Shown one piece after another: positions 6,918 through 13,275 of a stretch of 16,364 nucleotides of DNA (position 1 is its first letter; every line of letters begins with the position of its first letter). Position numbers and translations under genes: made by a program. This DNA is from Methanosarcinales archaeon. GTDB lineage: Archaea > Halobacteriota > Syntropharchaeia > Alkanophagales > Methanospirareceae. The notes under the pieces were generated by a model that made no database searches, was not told the origin of the DNA, and saw only the letters and a program-made list of their open reading frames with translations. The stretch covers positions 1-16,364 of the forward strand of contig WJOV01000099.1 in the NCBI GenBank assembly GCA_009618475.1, in the 5' to 3' direction.

Positions 6918-7817
6918 TTAGCCATAACGCCTGATCATAAGCCAGTTTCTTACTTTAAAGGCAATGAATACGCCCGCCACCGCCACAACAGCTATGATAA
7001 TCACGATGAGGTATAAAGGCAGGTGGAATCCACCCCCGGCTTCAATTGGCGTAGGTGAAGGTGCTGGCGTTTCGTTAACCGGAGAACCGGGAGTCGGACT
7101 CGGACCGGGAGTTGGTGTTGGATGCGACTCTACTTCAGGCGCTTGCTTCGATGCCTTCACTGCAAATGCATATATCTTGTTCCAGTAAAATTTGCCCTCC
7201 ACGACAACTTCATCACCCATTTTTATATCGTCAATTTCAGCACCATATTCCACGTCCATCGTCCCGGTATGGTCGTCAATCTCTAATTCAGTTTCTCCAG
7301 ACGTGAGTTCTATTCCAGTTACATCCCCTTTTATACGCACAGAATCATCGTAATAATACTTTGGGGTCCCTATGAGCTCTACAATAGTTACGTCTTTGTA
7401 TCCACTTTCTATATCCGAGCTCACTTCATCCGCATAGATTATGCCCTTGCCCTCTGTTATTCCGCCCTTGCCGGCATATATTCCGGTTACCGCAATCTTT
7501 TCACCCACCGCGAATTTTTCTAAAAGCTTTGGCTCGCTGCTGACGAATATCCTATCTGTTCCATCATATATGGTTAGAATACTCGTGTCTCCAGGCTCGT
7601 ATGTCTGTATGCCCGCATTTGGTGTGGTTGAGGGCTCGATATTACTGGAAATGGCTACGATAATACCGGAAACCGTCACCACTTTACCGATATACGAATC
7701 GTCTATACTGGAAATACGGATTTCATCTACGCTGGTATCAGCATTAGCGGGTATAGCTAAGGTAAGTAGAAATATCGTTGCCATTACCACTCTCGAAACA
7801 ACCATTCTCGTTTTCAT
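6918..7817 (-). CDS. Exported, membrane-anchored protein with two OB-fold-like domains
   Basis: The 299-residue product has a signal peptide (hydrophobic 10-22, likely cleavage after ANA, 24-26). Two similar beta-rich modules follow, at about 33-135 (GKVVTVSGIIVAI ... ILTIYDGTDRIFV ... GEKIAVTGIYAGKGG) and 145-225 (DSVRIKGDVTGIEL ... ELEIDDHTGTMDV ... GDEVVVEGKFYW). Alternation of VxVxG strands with a DGT/DHTG turn is typical of OB-folds related to the nucleic-acid-binding (tRNA anticodon-like) group. A Pro/Thr/Ser linker (about 232-258, PTPTPGPSPTPG), one transmembrane helix (about 268-290) and a short basic tail end the protein, so the OB modules face outside. It lies 34 bp upstream of the secretion ATPase on the same strand and is probably the first gene of that operon. 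Extracellular OB-folds can bind DNA, glycans or protein; the ligand here is not evident. Confidence 0.75.
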   Translation of the reverse strand: MKTRMVVSRVVMATIFLLTLAIPANADTSVDEIRISSIDDSYIGKVVTVSGIIVAISSNIEPSTTPNAGIQTYEPGDTSILTIYDGTDRIFVSSEPKLLEKFAVGEKIAVTGIYAGKGGITEGKGIIYADEVSSDIESGYKDVTIVELIGTPKYYYDDSVRIKGDVTGIELTSGETELEIDDHTGTMDVEYGAEIDDIKMGDEVVVEGKFYWNKIYAFAVKASKQAPEVESHPTPTPGPSPTPGSPVNETPAPSPTPIEAGGGFHLPLYLIVIIIAVVAVAGVFIAFKVRNWLMIRRYG

Positions 7818-7991
7818 TTCCTGTTTAAGAAATTTAAAGTTATACGTGCATATTTAAAGGTTGAGTTCATTTCATTTTTTTACAGCTATTTGAAACAATT
7901 TTTAAAGCATTGCAAAGTTTTTTAATAGAACATTTAAAGTTAAATATCAACAAACATAATTCGGTATGGAATAGCGAAGAGGATGAGATGA
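7818..7991. promoter_or_regulatory. Divergent promoter region between the secretion operon and the S-layer-like gene
   Basis: This AT-rich 174-bp gap carries TTTAAAG at 7833, 7853, 7901 and 7933. An 11-bp copy, ATTTAAAGTTA, is repeated exactly 100 bp apart (7832-7842 and 7932-7942). Such sequences fit archaeal TATA elements. On the minus strand, CCTTTAAATATGC (7848-7860) lies about 38 bp before the OB-fold gene. On the plus strand, the copy at 7932 with TTAAATATC lies about 55 bp before ATG 7992. A GAGGATGAG sequence precedes the plus-strand ATG as a likely ribosome-binding site. Confidence 0.45.
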
Positions 7992-10307
7992 ATGAATAAG
8001 GATAAAAATAAAATGGCATCGTGGTGTGTAGTCGTGCTAACAGCAGCACTAATTTCAACTTTTGTATTAGTTGCGCCTGTAAATGCTGGTGGTAGTCCTG
8101 ATGTGGGGCGGTCTGTTGGTAATATTACAAATGGTACCATCGCCATCATCGGCGAGACAAATCTGAGTTTTGTTAATGCTACCGGGGCTTTAATACCTGA
8201 AGGCTATTTAATAAACGCGGAGGACAGCAGCATATTCTTTAAGTTTAACAAAACATTTAATTCAAAGGAGGAGAACCCACCAAAGGGGTTGTATAAAGTC
8301 ACAAATACGATGTTTGAGGTAAAGACCAATATATCTTTCGCTTTGCCAATATTAGATGTTTTTACTAAAGTAAGTGGTGAAACAGACTTCTCAGACGATC
8401 CAAAAACGGTTACACAGGGCATCAATATAACCTTTAAAGCGAATACAAATTTAGATGCTATTAAAGGTTCTTCGCCAAACAATATCACCTATAAACTCAT
8501 AGACCCTAATGGTTTACAGCGGCGTAGAGTTAATGGTAAATCTCTTATGGATATTGATGTCAGTGACAATGGTACGAATTATCTAACGATAAACACTTCC
8601 AATCTTGATGAGCTTGGTGAATACACGCTAAGCATAGAAACCGACCCTGACACAAATAATGGACTTGACAAAGAAGGTTCTTCCATATCGTTTACAATAG
8701 TAAGGGTGGTAAAGGAAGAAGGTATTACATATATTACTATAGGAGCGACTCCAGGAGAACAAAACATTAATGACAAAGTAGTAATCTCTGCTTCTACTAC
8801 ACCAAATACAAATGTTACGCTTAACGTGACGTCCGGGAATGCTCTATGCGTGGTGTTCAGAGATGACAGAGGTGACGTAGAGGTGGGTGGTCACAGTGCA
8901 TCCGGAAAGTCAGACAAAAATGGTGATTTCAAAGCTGCGGTGTATTTTAATGATACTGGCTCCTATGAGATTACTGCAACCGAACTCGAACATAATACAA
9001 CAGATAGTGTAACCGTGCAAATTGTGGGATTTGAAGCGGAAGTGAAAACTGATAAATCAATATACTATATCGGCGAGGACATTACGATCAGTGGTTCTAC
9101 AAATGGGGGCACTGAGGTAACGATAAAAGTTGGCAATGAAGTACTCGTGGCAGGTGTGCCAATAGAAGGAGAAAAGTTTAGTTATACATGGAAAAGAACC
9201 GAGGAAAAATCACCAGGTTTATATAAGATTGAGATGTGGGTCTTGCCACAATCAGACACAGAAACAGACCTTCCTGACGATTCTGTGACTATAATGCTCT
9301 TGCGAGGTGGGCTGAGTGCAAAGACGAGCACAGAGTTTGTTGCACGGGGTGACGGCTTCACAATCGAAGGAACCGTCCCGGGCAGGGACTACGTGGACAT
9401 CCTGACGATTGCACCAAAGGGTGGTGGTGGAAAAGGACTTGACTCTAACGACATCTCTACTGAGACAGATGGTAACTTAAGTGCTCCGGGTCTCACACAC
9501 TACACCAGTGGCGTAACCAGTGAGAAATTTAAAAAAGATAAAATAAAAGTGAGCTTGGACGCTGATACCGGGACGTATTTAATAGCGGTGCTTAATTATG
9601 GAAGAGATAAGAAATGGGGAACGAGCGGCAACGACAACCTGTTAGAGGTCATAAGCAATGATTATACCACTTCACTCGCGGCTAAGACGCCGGACCAGAT
9701 TTTAGCGATATTAAAAGATAAAACGATTAATGTGGCGGGCAGTGACGACCTCTTATGCATAGCAACGATAAAAGTAGAAAACGGATTTGTAACCCTTAAC
9801 AAAATAGAAGATGTGCATCTCGGTAAAAATATCGAGGTAACAGGCACTACAAATAGAAAAGTGGGCGCGTACGTCATAGTCACTGTTGAAGGACTGGAAG
9901 ATAATGCGGTAAAATTGAAACCCAAATTCGTAGAAGTCAAAGGAGACGATACGATATTCTATAATAAGTTCAGTGTATCGCTTGCTACCGCAACCGCGAA
10001 AATAGGGAAATATGAGGTAACCGCAGATGATGGCGACGGACACATGGATACAACAACGGTAAATATTGTTCCGGCTGCGGCGCCTTCAGTCAATGTCAGT
10101 AGCAGCACACCTACCGCGGACCAGGCTCATGGCACAAACGAAAGCGCAAATGCTACGCTGCAGATGGCAATGTCAACACCGACTTCAACGCAGACAGAGA
10201 CGAAGATAATGCCGGGTTTTGGAACGATATTTACCATTACCGTAGTGCTTGCAGTATCCCGGTTACTGCGGAGTGTGAGGCATCGGCAGCGAAAATCAGT
10301 GTCTTAA
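7992..10307 (+). CDS. S-layer/surface glycoprotein-like protein with PGF-CTERM-type C-terminus
   Basis: The 771-residue exported protein has a signal peptide (hydrophobic 12-28, WCVVVLTAALISTFVLVAP; cleavage near VNAGG). The next section, with NGTIAIIGETNLSF and a beta-rich body, resembles the DUF3821-type N-terminal domain of methanogen-group surface proteins. Repeated Ig-like beta modules follow, each starting like KTDKSIYYIGEDITISGST or TPGEQNINDKVVISAST. A Thr/Ser/Pro-rich stretch with N-X-S/T sequons (about 695-738) leads to the tail. The last 31 residues start PGFGTIFTITVVLAV and end in a basic cluster (RLLRSVRHRQRK). This tripartite PGF-hydrophobic-basic signal is processed by archaeosortase and replaced by a lipid anchor in the known halophile case. 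Many sequons imply heavy glycosylation. Probably a cell-envelope component; whether it is the main S-layer subunit cannot be told. Confidence 0.82.
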   Translation: MNKDKNKMASWCVVVLTAALISTFVLVAPVNAGGSPDVGRSVGNITNGTIAIIGETNLSFVNATGALIPEGYLINAEDSSIFFKFNKTFNSKEENPPKGLYKVTNTMFEVKTNISFALPILDVFTKVSGETDFSDDPKTVTQGINITFKANTNLDAIKGSSPNNITYKLIDPNGLQRRRVNGKSLMDIDVSDNGTNYLTINTSNLDELGEYTLSIETDPDTNNGLDKEGSSISFTIVRVVKEEGITYITIGATPGEQNINDKVVISASTTPNTNVTLNVTSGNALCVVFRDDRGDVEVGGHSASGKSDKNGDFKAAVYFNDTGSYEITATELEHNTTDSVTVQIVGFEAEVKTDKSIYYIGEDITISGSTNGGTEVTIKVGNEVLVAGVPIEGEKFSYTWKRTEEKSPGLYKIEMWVLPQSDTETDLPDDSVTIMLLRGGLSAKTSTEFVARGDGFTIEGTVPGRDYVDILTIAPKGGGGKGLDSNDISTETDGNLSAPGLTHYTSGVTSEKFKKDKIKVSLDADTGTYLIAVLNYGRDKKWGTSGNDNLLEVISNDYTTSLAAKTPDQILAILKDKTINVAGSDDLLCIATIKVENGFVTLNKIEDVHLGKNIEVTGTTNRKVGAYVIVTVEGLEDNAVKLKPKFVEVKGDDTIFYNKFSVSLATATAKIGKYEVTADDGDGHMDTTTVNIVPAAAPSVNVSSSTPTADQAHGTNESANATLQMAMSTPTSTQTETKIMPGFGTIFTITVVLAVSRLLRSVRHRQRKSVS

Positions 10308-10348
10308 AAATATATTCTGGATTTAGTAGTTAAAAAAATGTTCACTGT

Positions 10349-10366
10349 TATCAAAAAATTTTGATA
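10349..10366. promoter_or_regulatory. Perfect 8+2+8 dyad upstream of the kinase promoter
   Basis: TATCAAAA and TTTTGATA are perfect reverse complements separated by AA. The dyad lies 12 bp before the TATA-like TTTTTATA of the histidine kinase gene and about 42 bp after the S-layer-like gene. It could be an operator for the kinase, or part of the upstream gene's 3' end. Its position just upstream of the TATA box favours an operator; no regulator is identified. Confidence 0.35.
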
Positions 10367-10377
10367 TATAAGTAAGA

Positions 10378-10388
10378 TTTTTATATGC
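10378..10388 (+). promoter_or_regulatory. TATA box of the interrupted kinase gene, predicting a leaderless transcript
   Basis: TTTTTATATGC is centred about 28 bp before ATG 10412, the usual distance from an archaeal TATA box to the transcription start. The start codon would be at or within a base or two of the 5' end. No Shine-Dalgarno-like sequence precedes the ATG, in agreement. Confidence 0.45.
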
Positions 10389-10411
10389 TGTCTTCCAGTT
10401 AATTTAATTAT

Positions 10412-10756
10412 ATGTCTGAAGATAGTAACCTTCACGGTGGATATGCAACGCAAAATAATAAGCAGCTTATATTGACTTTTACGATAATCGTATGTGTCAA
10501 TTTAGCTATTTATATTAACTTCTTCCTGGGTATAACGGTTCTCTATACGCATTTTTTCTATATTCCCATTCTTTTAGCAGGTATATGGTATCAGAGGAAG
10601 GCGGTTTACGTTGCGCTACTTCTCGGTGTGGTCCATATTATGATGACGTACTTCTCCGTTCCAATCTTCGAGAGCCCGCTTACCGGCGTAGCAGGCGGTT
10701 TTGTCATGGCGGGTGGAAGATGCGCTATTTTTATAGTAGTGGCGGGCACAGTCTAA
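10412..10756 (+). pseudogene. N-terminal membrane sensor half of a histidine kinase, cut off by an inserted element
   Basis: Residues 1-111 belong to the original gene: a short polar N-terminus, then hydrophobic helices at about 19-39, 43-60 and 64-84 and the start of a fourth (about 92-111). The motif YTHFFYIPILLAGIWY is typical of multi-helix membrane sensors at the front of archaeal histidine kinases. After codon 111 (base 10744) the frame enters the 168-bp element and stops at 10754-10756 after three foreign residues. Removing bases 10745-10921 joins it in frame to the catalytic half, giving AIFIVVAYVIGIINEER, a continuous transmembrane helix and linker. As it stands it can only make a membrane stub without catalytic domains. 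Confidence 0.85.
10736..10744 (+). repeat. Left target-site duplication (GTAGTGGCG)
   Basis: Perfect 9-bp direct repeat of bases 10913-10921, immediately outside the element termini. It reads as kinase codons on both sides, so it is host sequence duplicated on insertion. Confidence 0.88.
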
Positions 10757-10912
10757 AAATATAGTGATTTATCCACCGCGGAGAGCGCAGAGAACGCAGA
10801 GTTTTAGGACTGTTTCAATCGTTGCTGACTTTCCTGATGGTTCTGCGTTCTCCGTGTGCTCTGCGGTGAAATTTGAGGATATATCAATTTCACTGGAAAA
10901 TTCGACTGTGCC
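10745..10912. mobile_element. 168-bp MITE-like element inserted in a histidine kinase gene
   Basis: The outermost 9 bases, GGCACAGTC and GACTGTGCC, are perfect inverted repeats, and the first 23 bases (10745-10767) match the complement of the last 23 (10890-10912) at 17 positions. Inside lies a second inverted repeat: 10774-10800 (CACCGCGGAG ... GAACGCAGA) pairs with 10842-10868 at 22 of 27 positions, leaving a 41-base central loop. The CGCAGAGAACGCAGAG-type repetition is a motif I recall from short dispersed repeats in many prokaryotic genomes. A perfect 9-bp direct repeat flanks it (10736-10744, 10913-10921). It contains stops in the kinase frame and no transposase, so it was presumably moved in trans. 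Nine-bp duplications fit IS1- or IS4-like enzymes, but the family is not assigned. Confidence 0.9.
10774..10868. repeat. Internal imperfect inverted repeat of the element (27-bp arms)
   Basis: Arms 10774-10800 and 10842-10868 are complementary at 22 of 27 positions and carry iterated CGCAGAGA-like units. Transcribed, they would fold into a GC-rich hairpin that stands out from the AT-rich flanks. Nested inside the AT-rich outer termini, the pairing makes the whole element one long palindrome. Confidence 0.85.
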
Positions 10913-10921
10913 GTAGTGGCG
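10913..10921 (+). repeat. Right target-site duplication (GTAGTGGCG)
   Basis: Second copy of the 9-bp duplication. Its internal GTG (10916-10918) is the only obvious start codon for the detached catalytic half, and no ribosome-binding sequence precedes it. Confidence 0.88.
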
Positions 10922-11638
10922 TATGTTATCGGTATTATTAACGAGGAGCGAAAAGAGGTGGAGGAAAGACTTCTCTATGCAGAACGATTTGTTGCAATAG
11001 GCGAATTCTCCTCCGGAGTTGCACACGAGCTCAGACAACCTTTAGAAGAGATAAAGAATGCCGCTTATTTCATCAGCATGAAACTCAAGGAGGTTGTGGA
11101 TGAGGAGGTCAAACGGCGCTTTGCCACTTTGGAAAGGGAAGTAAAGCGTGCTAATCGGCTAATCACGGATTTGCTGAACTTTTCCCGGGCGGAGACGCCA
11201 ACACTGAAGAAATGTGCCGTCAATCAAGTTGTAGTAGAAGCCTTATCCGCCATTGAGATTCCTGAGAACATAGAGGTAAAAACGGTGTTAAAGGAAGCCC
11301 TTCCGGCAGTTCACGCGGACTGCAATCAAATCCAGCATACGTGCTCGAACATTATCGCAAATGCAATATCAGCAATGCCTGAAGGTGGCTCGCTGGAGCT
11401 AAAAACAGAAGAGAAAAAAGAGGAAGGAATTATACAAATAAGCATAGCCGATACTGGCGAAGGGATACTGAAGGAGAACCTGAAAAAGGTCTTCGACCCC
11501 CTTTTTACCACAAAAGCCACGGGCATTGGTTTGGGGCTTTCCCTGTGCGAGAAATATGTGGAAGCGCATGGCGGCGAAATAGTGGTGGAGAGTGAGGTGG
11601 GCAAGGGGACTAAATTTATCGTTAAACTCCTCGTTTGA
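10916..11638 (+). pseudogene. Catalytic half (HisKA plus HATPase) of the interrupted histidine kinase
   Basis: Residue numbers are for translation from GTG 10916. The H-box FSSGVAHELRQPL carries the phospho-accepting H37 (codon 11024-11026). A dimerisation helix pair follows to about residue 92. The ATP-binding domain shows the N-box NIIANAISAM (N149), G1 box DTGEGI (179-184), F-box FDPLFTTK and G2 box GIGLGLSL. All catalytic motifs are intact and the C-terminus is normal (GTKFIVKLLV). Only the membrane sensor is detached, by the element at 10745-10912. Rejoined, the protein would have 349 residues. If translated from the GTG, the product would be a soluble, sensor-less kinase; whether this happens is unknown. 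It ends base-to-base with a convergent response regulator gene, its likely partner. Confidence 0.85.
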
Positions 11639-11644
11639 TCAAAC
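11633..11644. other. 12-bp palindrome holding both stop codons of a convergent gene pair
   Basis: GTTTGATCAAAC is a perfect palindrome in which kinase and receiver end with identical codons (GTT TGA), one on each strand. It is too short for a convincing terminator hairpin. Confidence 0.6.
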
Positions 11645-12067
11645 AAGCGAAATTATAGCATCTAAAAGCCCTTCCATCTTTCCTCTCTTTTGAACGATAA
11701 ACGCGGATTTCAGAATGTAACTTTTAACGCCCTCCTCGTATGTCTTGATTATATCGTCATCGCGCGCTGAAGAGGTAAGAACTACGACGGGAATATCCTT
11801 GAGTTCCTCTTCCTGTTTTATTTGCTCCAGCACCTCTATACCATCAAGCTTTGGCAGACGCAGGTCAAGCAAGATTATGTCCGGCTTCGGATACTTCTTT
11901 TCGTCCGCGTAATCGCCCCTGTTATAGAGGAAATCAAGTGCCGCTTCACCATCGCTTGCTACAAAAACACGGTTTCTCAGCCTACTTCTCTCTAAAACCG
12001 TCCTTATAATAAGCACGTGCTCCTCCAAATCTTCTACAAGCAATATCTTTATCTCTTTTTCTTCCAT
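11639..12067 (-). CDS. Stand-alone receiver-domain response regulator (CheY/Rcp1-like)
   Basis: The 142-residue protein is a single receiver domain. Acidic pocket residues are E12/D13 (LLVEDLEE), the phospho-acceptor is D68 (IILLDLRLPKLDG), the switch Thr/Ser is at 98-99 (VVVLTSS) and the conserved Lys is K120. The loop with YNRGDYADEKKYPKPD between helix 2 and strand 3 is typical of the Rcp1/phytochrome-type receiver subgroup. There is no output domain, so the signal passes by protein contact. It lies 3 bp after another receiver gene on the same strand and abuts the convergent kinase gene with no gap (stops at 11636-11638 and 11639-11641). It may take phosphate from that kinase. Confidence 0.92.
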   Translation of the reverse strand: MEEKEIKILLVEDLEEHVLIIRTVLERSRLRNRVFVASDGEAALDFLYNRGDYADEKKYPKPDIILLDLRLPKLDGIEVLEQIKQEEELKDIPVVVLTSSARDDDIIKTYEEGVKSYILKSAFIVQKRGKMEGLLDAIISLV

Positions 12068-12070
12068 TTT

Positions 12071-12472
12071 CTAGCTCTTCTTCAATACACCCCCTATACG
12101 TGCTTCATTTTCTTCCGCTGAGAATGGCTTCCTCAAATAGCCCTTTATTCCTGCTTTCACTGCTTTCACTATTAAATCAGGCGTGTCTGAAGATTCTGCA
12201 ACCATCAGGATAACGATGGAAGAGGAATTCTCAGTTTCTATAATGCGAGTTGCCTCGATACCTTCGAGATCCTTTAATTCCGCATCTACAAGCATAACAT
12301 CCGGCTTCAGTTTCATATATTTATCTATTGCTTCTTTACCTTCTTTAGCCGTGCCAACGACCTCAAAACCAAGCTTTTCCAATACCGTAGTGAGCATAAT
12401 AACTATAAACGGAGAACTATCTGCTATCAATACCCGCATCCCCGCCTTATTCATTGTATCCTTTTCCATCAT
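12071..12472 (-). CDS. Stand-alone receiver-domain response regulator, second copy
   Basis: A single CheY-like receiver of 133 residues. The acidic pocket is D18 (VLIADSSPF), the likely phospho-acceptor is D63 (VMLVDAELKDLEG) and the conserved Lys is K115 (GYLRKPF). The position usually held by Thr or Ser after strand 4 appears to be V91 (IVILMVAESS), so the phospho-switch may be altered; this depends on my alignment. ATG at 12472 or the adjacent codon (12469) could be the start. No output domain is present. It lies 3 bp after the KaiC-like gene and 3 bp before the other receiver gene, so the three probably form one transcript. The two receivers are clearly diverged, suggesting different partners. 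Confidence 0.9.
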   Translation of the reverse strand: MMEKDTMNKAGMRVLIADSSPFIVIMLTTVLEKLGFEVVGTAKEGKEAIDKYMKLKPDVMLVDAELKDLEGIEATRIIETENSSSIVILMVAESSDTPDLIVKAVKAGIKGYLRKPFSAEENEARIGGVLKKS

Positions 12473-12475
12473 AAT

Positions 12476-12734
12476 TTATAATTCTATTTCTTCTTTTGTA
12501 TATATGATGAATTTATCTTTATTATAAAATAGTGGGAAATATTGCAGATTATGATTTGTGTACCGCATCTTTACAATCCCAAGATAACGCTCTAATATAT
12601 CCCTTTCCCTCCTGAGGTCCAGATGTATTATCGCATCGGCAAGAAACTCCTCAACTCCGTATTTACCAAACCTGTTATCGCCTTGATACATCTCAGAAAT
12701 CAAAAAAATCGTTATTCCCGTTTCTCTTAGCCAT
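12476..12734 (-). pseudogene. C-terminal fragment of a frameshifted KaiC/RAD55-like ATPase
   Basis: This continues the N-terminal fragment in another frame. From 12734 on the minus strand it reads EWLRETGITIFLISEMYQG and then FGKYGVEEFLADAIIHLDL. It includes the family's usual VEEFLADxxIxL strand and the later YLGIVKMRYTNHNLQYFP, the typical end of KaiC/RAD55 domains. The first obvious start is a TTG at 12703, which would give 75 residues lacking Walker motifs, so independent function is unlikely. It is followed 3 bp later by a receiver gene. The frame break coincides with a run of five A (12737-12741, plus strand), so replication slippage or a read error are both possible. Confidence 0.8.
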
Positions 12735-13190
12735 TCAAAAATGGTGCACCTCTCTACGAGGATTTTTAACGGTTGTTAAGGAGTATAAAGCATTAAGAGG
12801 GTCTATTACTATTAAATCATAGTCCTCTCTCTTTAAGAGGTCATCCACATAATACCTGACTTTTTTTATCAAATTCAGCTCAAATCTCGTATCCACCCTT
12901 ACCCCCTTATCTATCGTCTTATGGTCAACAATAGCCAATTTTTCGCTTTCTCCTACCATTCCCAGCGTTTCCATCTGTTTCTTAAAGCCCTTTACCTCCT
13001 GTTCCAACGTTATATACAGTCCCTTCAAATTACCCTCCACTGCGTTTTTATATAAAATGCTATACGCCAACGAACTTTTCATACAGCCCACCACTCCACA
13101 AATTAACGAAATTGTACCTTTTGGAATTCCACCTTCTAATCGCTCGTCCATCCTTTCTATATATGTTTTTATCCTTTCCATTTTTTCCAT
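12735..13190 (-). pseudogene. N-terminal fragment of a KaiC/RAD55-like ATPase with the nucleotide-binding motifs
   Basis: The fragment has 151 residues from ATG 13190; a second ATG lies three codons on. ERMDERLEGGIPKGTISLICG is followed by a Walker A variant GVVGCMKSS (32-40), in which Met replaces the usual Gly before Lys, as I recall for some archaeal KaiC-like proteins. A catalytic-type Glu sits in ITLEQ (E63) and Walker B is YDLIVIDPLNALYS (D130). The frame ends REVHHF-stop, just where the family continues FEWLRETG. That continuation is present in another frame directly after. Rejoined length would be about 237 residues, normal for a single-domain member. Such proteins act as ATP-dependent switches in archaeal signalling. 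It heads a transcript with two receivers. Confidence 0.82.
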
Positions 13191-13204
13191 TGAGAATTGC
13201 ACCA

Positions 13205-13222
13205 CAACTTTTTGAAAAGTTG
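13205..13222. promoter_or_regulatory. Perfect 8+2+8 dyad at the predicted start of the KaiC-like transcript
   Basis: CAACTTTT and AAAAGTTG are exact reverse complements separated by TG. The dyad is 15 bp before the KaiC-like ATG and about 10-30 bp downstream of the shared TATA region, so it covers the predicted transcription start on the minus strand. A repressor site is the simplest idea; an RNA hairpin in the leader is an alternative. Confidence 0.45.
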
Positions 13223-13225
13223 ACA

Positions 13226-13244
13226 GGTATATTATATATAAATA
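13226..13244. promoter_or_regulatory. Shared AT-rich TATA region for divergent genes
   Basis: A run of alternating A/T (around TATTATATATAAATAA) reads as a TATA box in both directions. It is centred about 39 bp before the flavoprotein ATG at 13276 and about 47 bp before the KaiC-like ATG at 13190, so the two genes probably share one divergent promoter region. Confidence 0.5.
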
Positions 13245-13275
13245 ACGCTCATTTTTATGCGAACAGAGTAGGGAT

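Noticed and set aside
10757..10915. Small protein encoded within the inserted element
   Set aside because: Frames in it are short and merely reflect the CGCAGAG-type repeats. The 89-residue minus-strand frame spans the repeat and kinase codons and shows no family.
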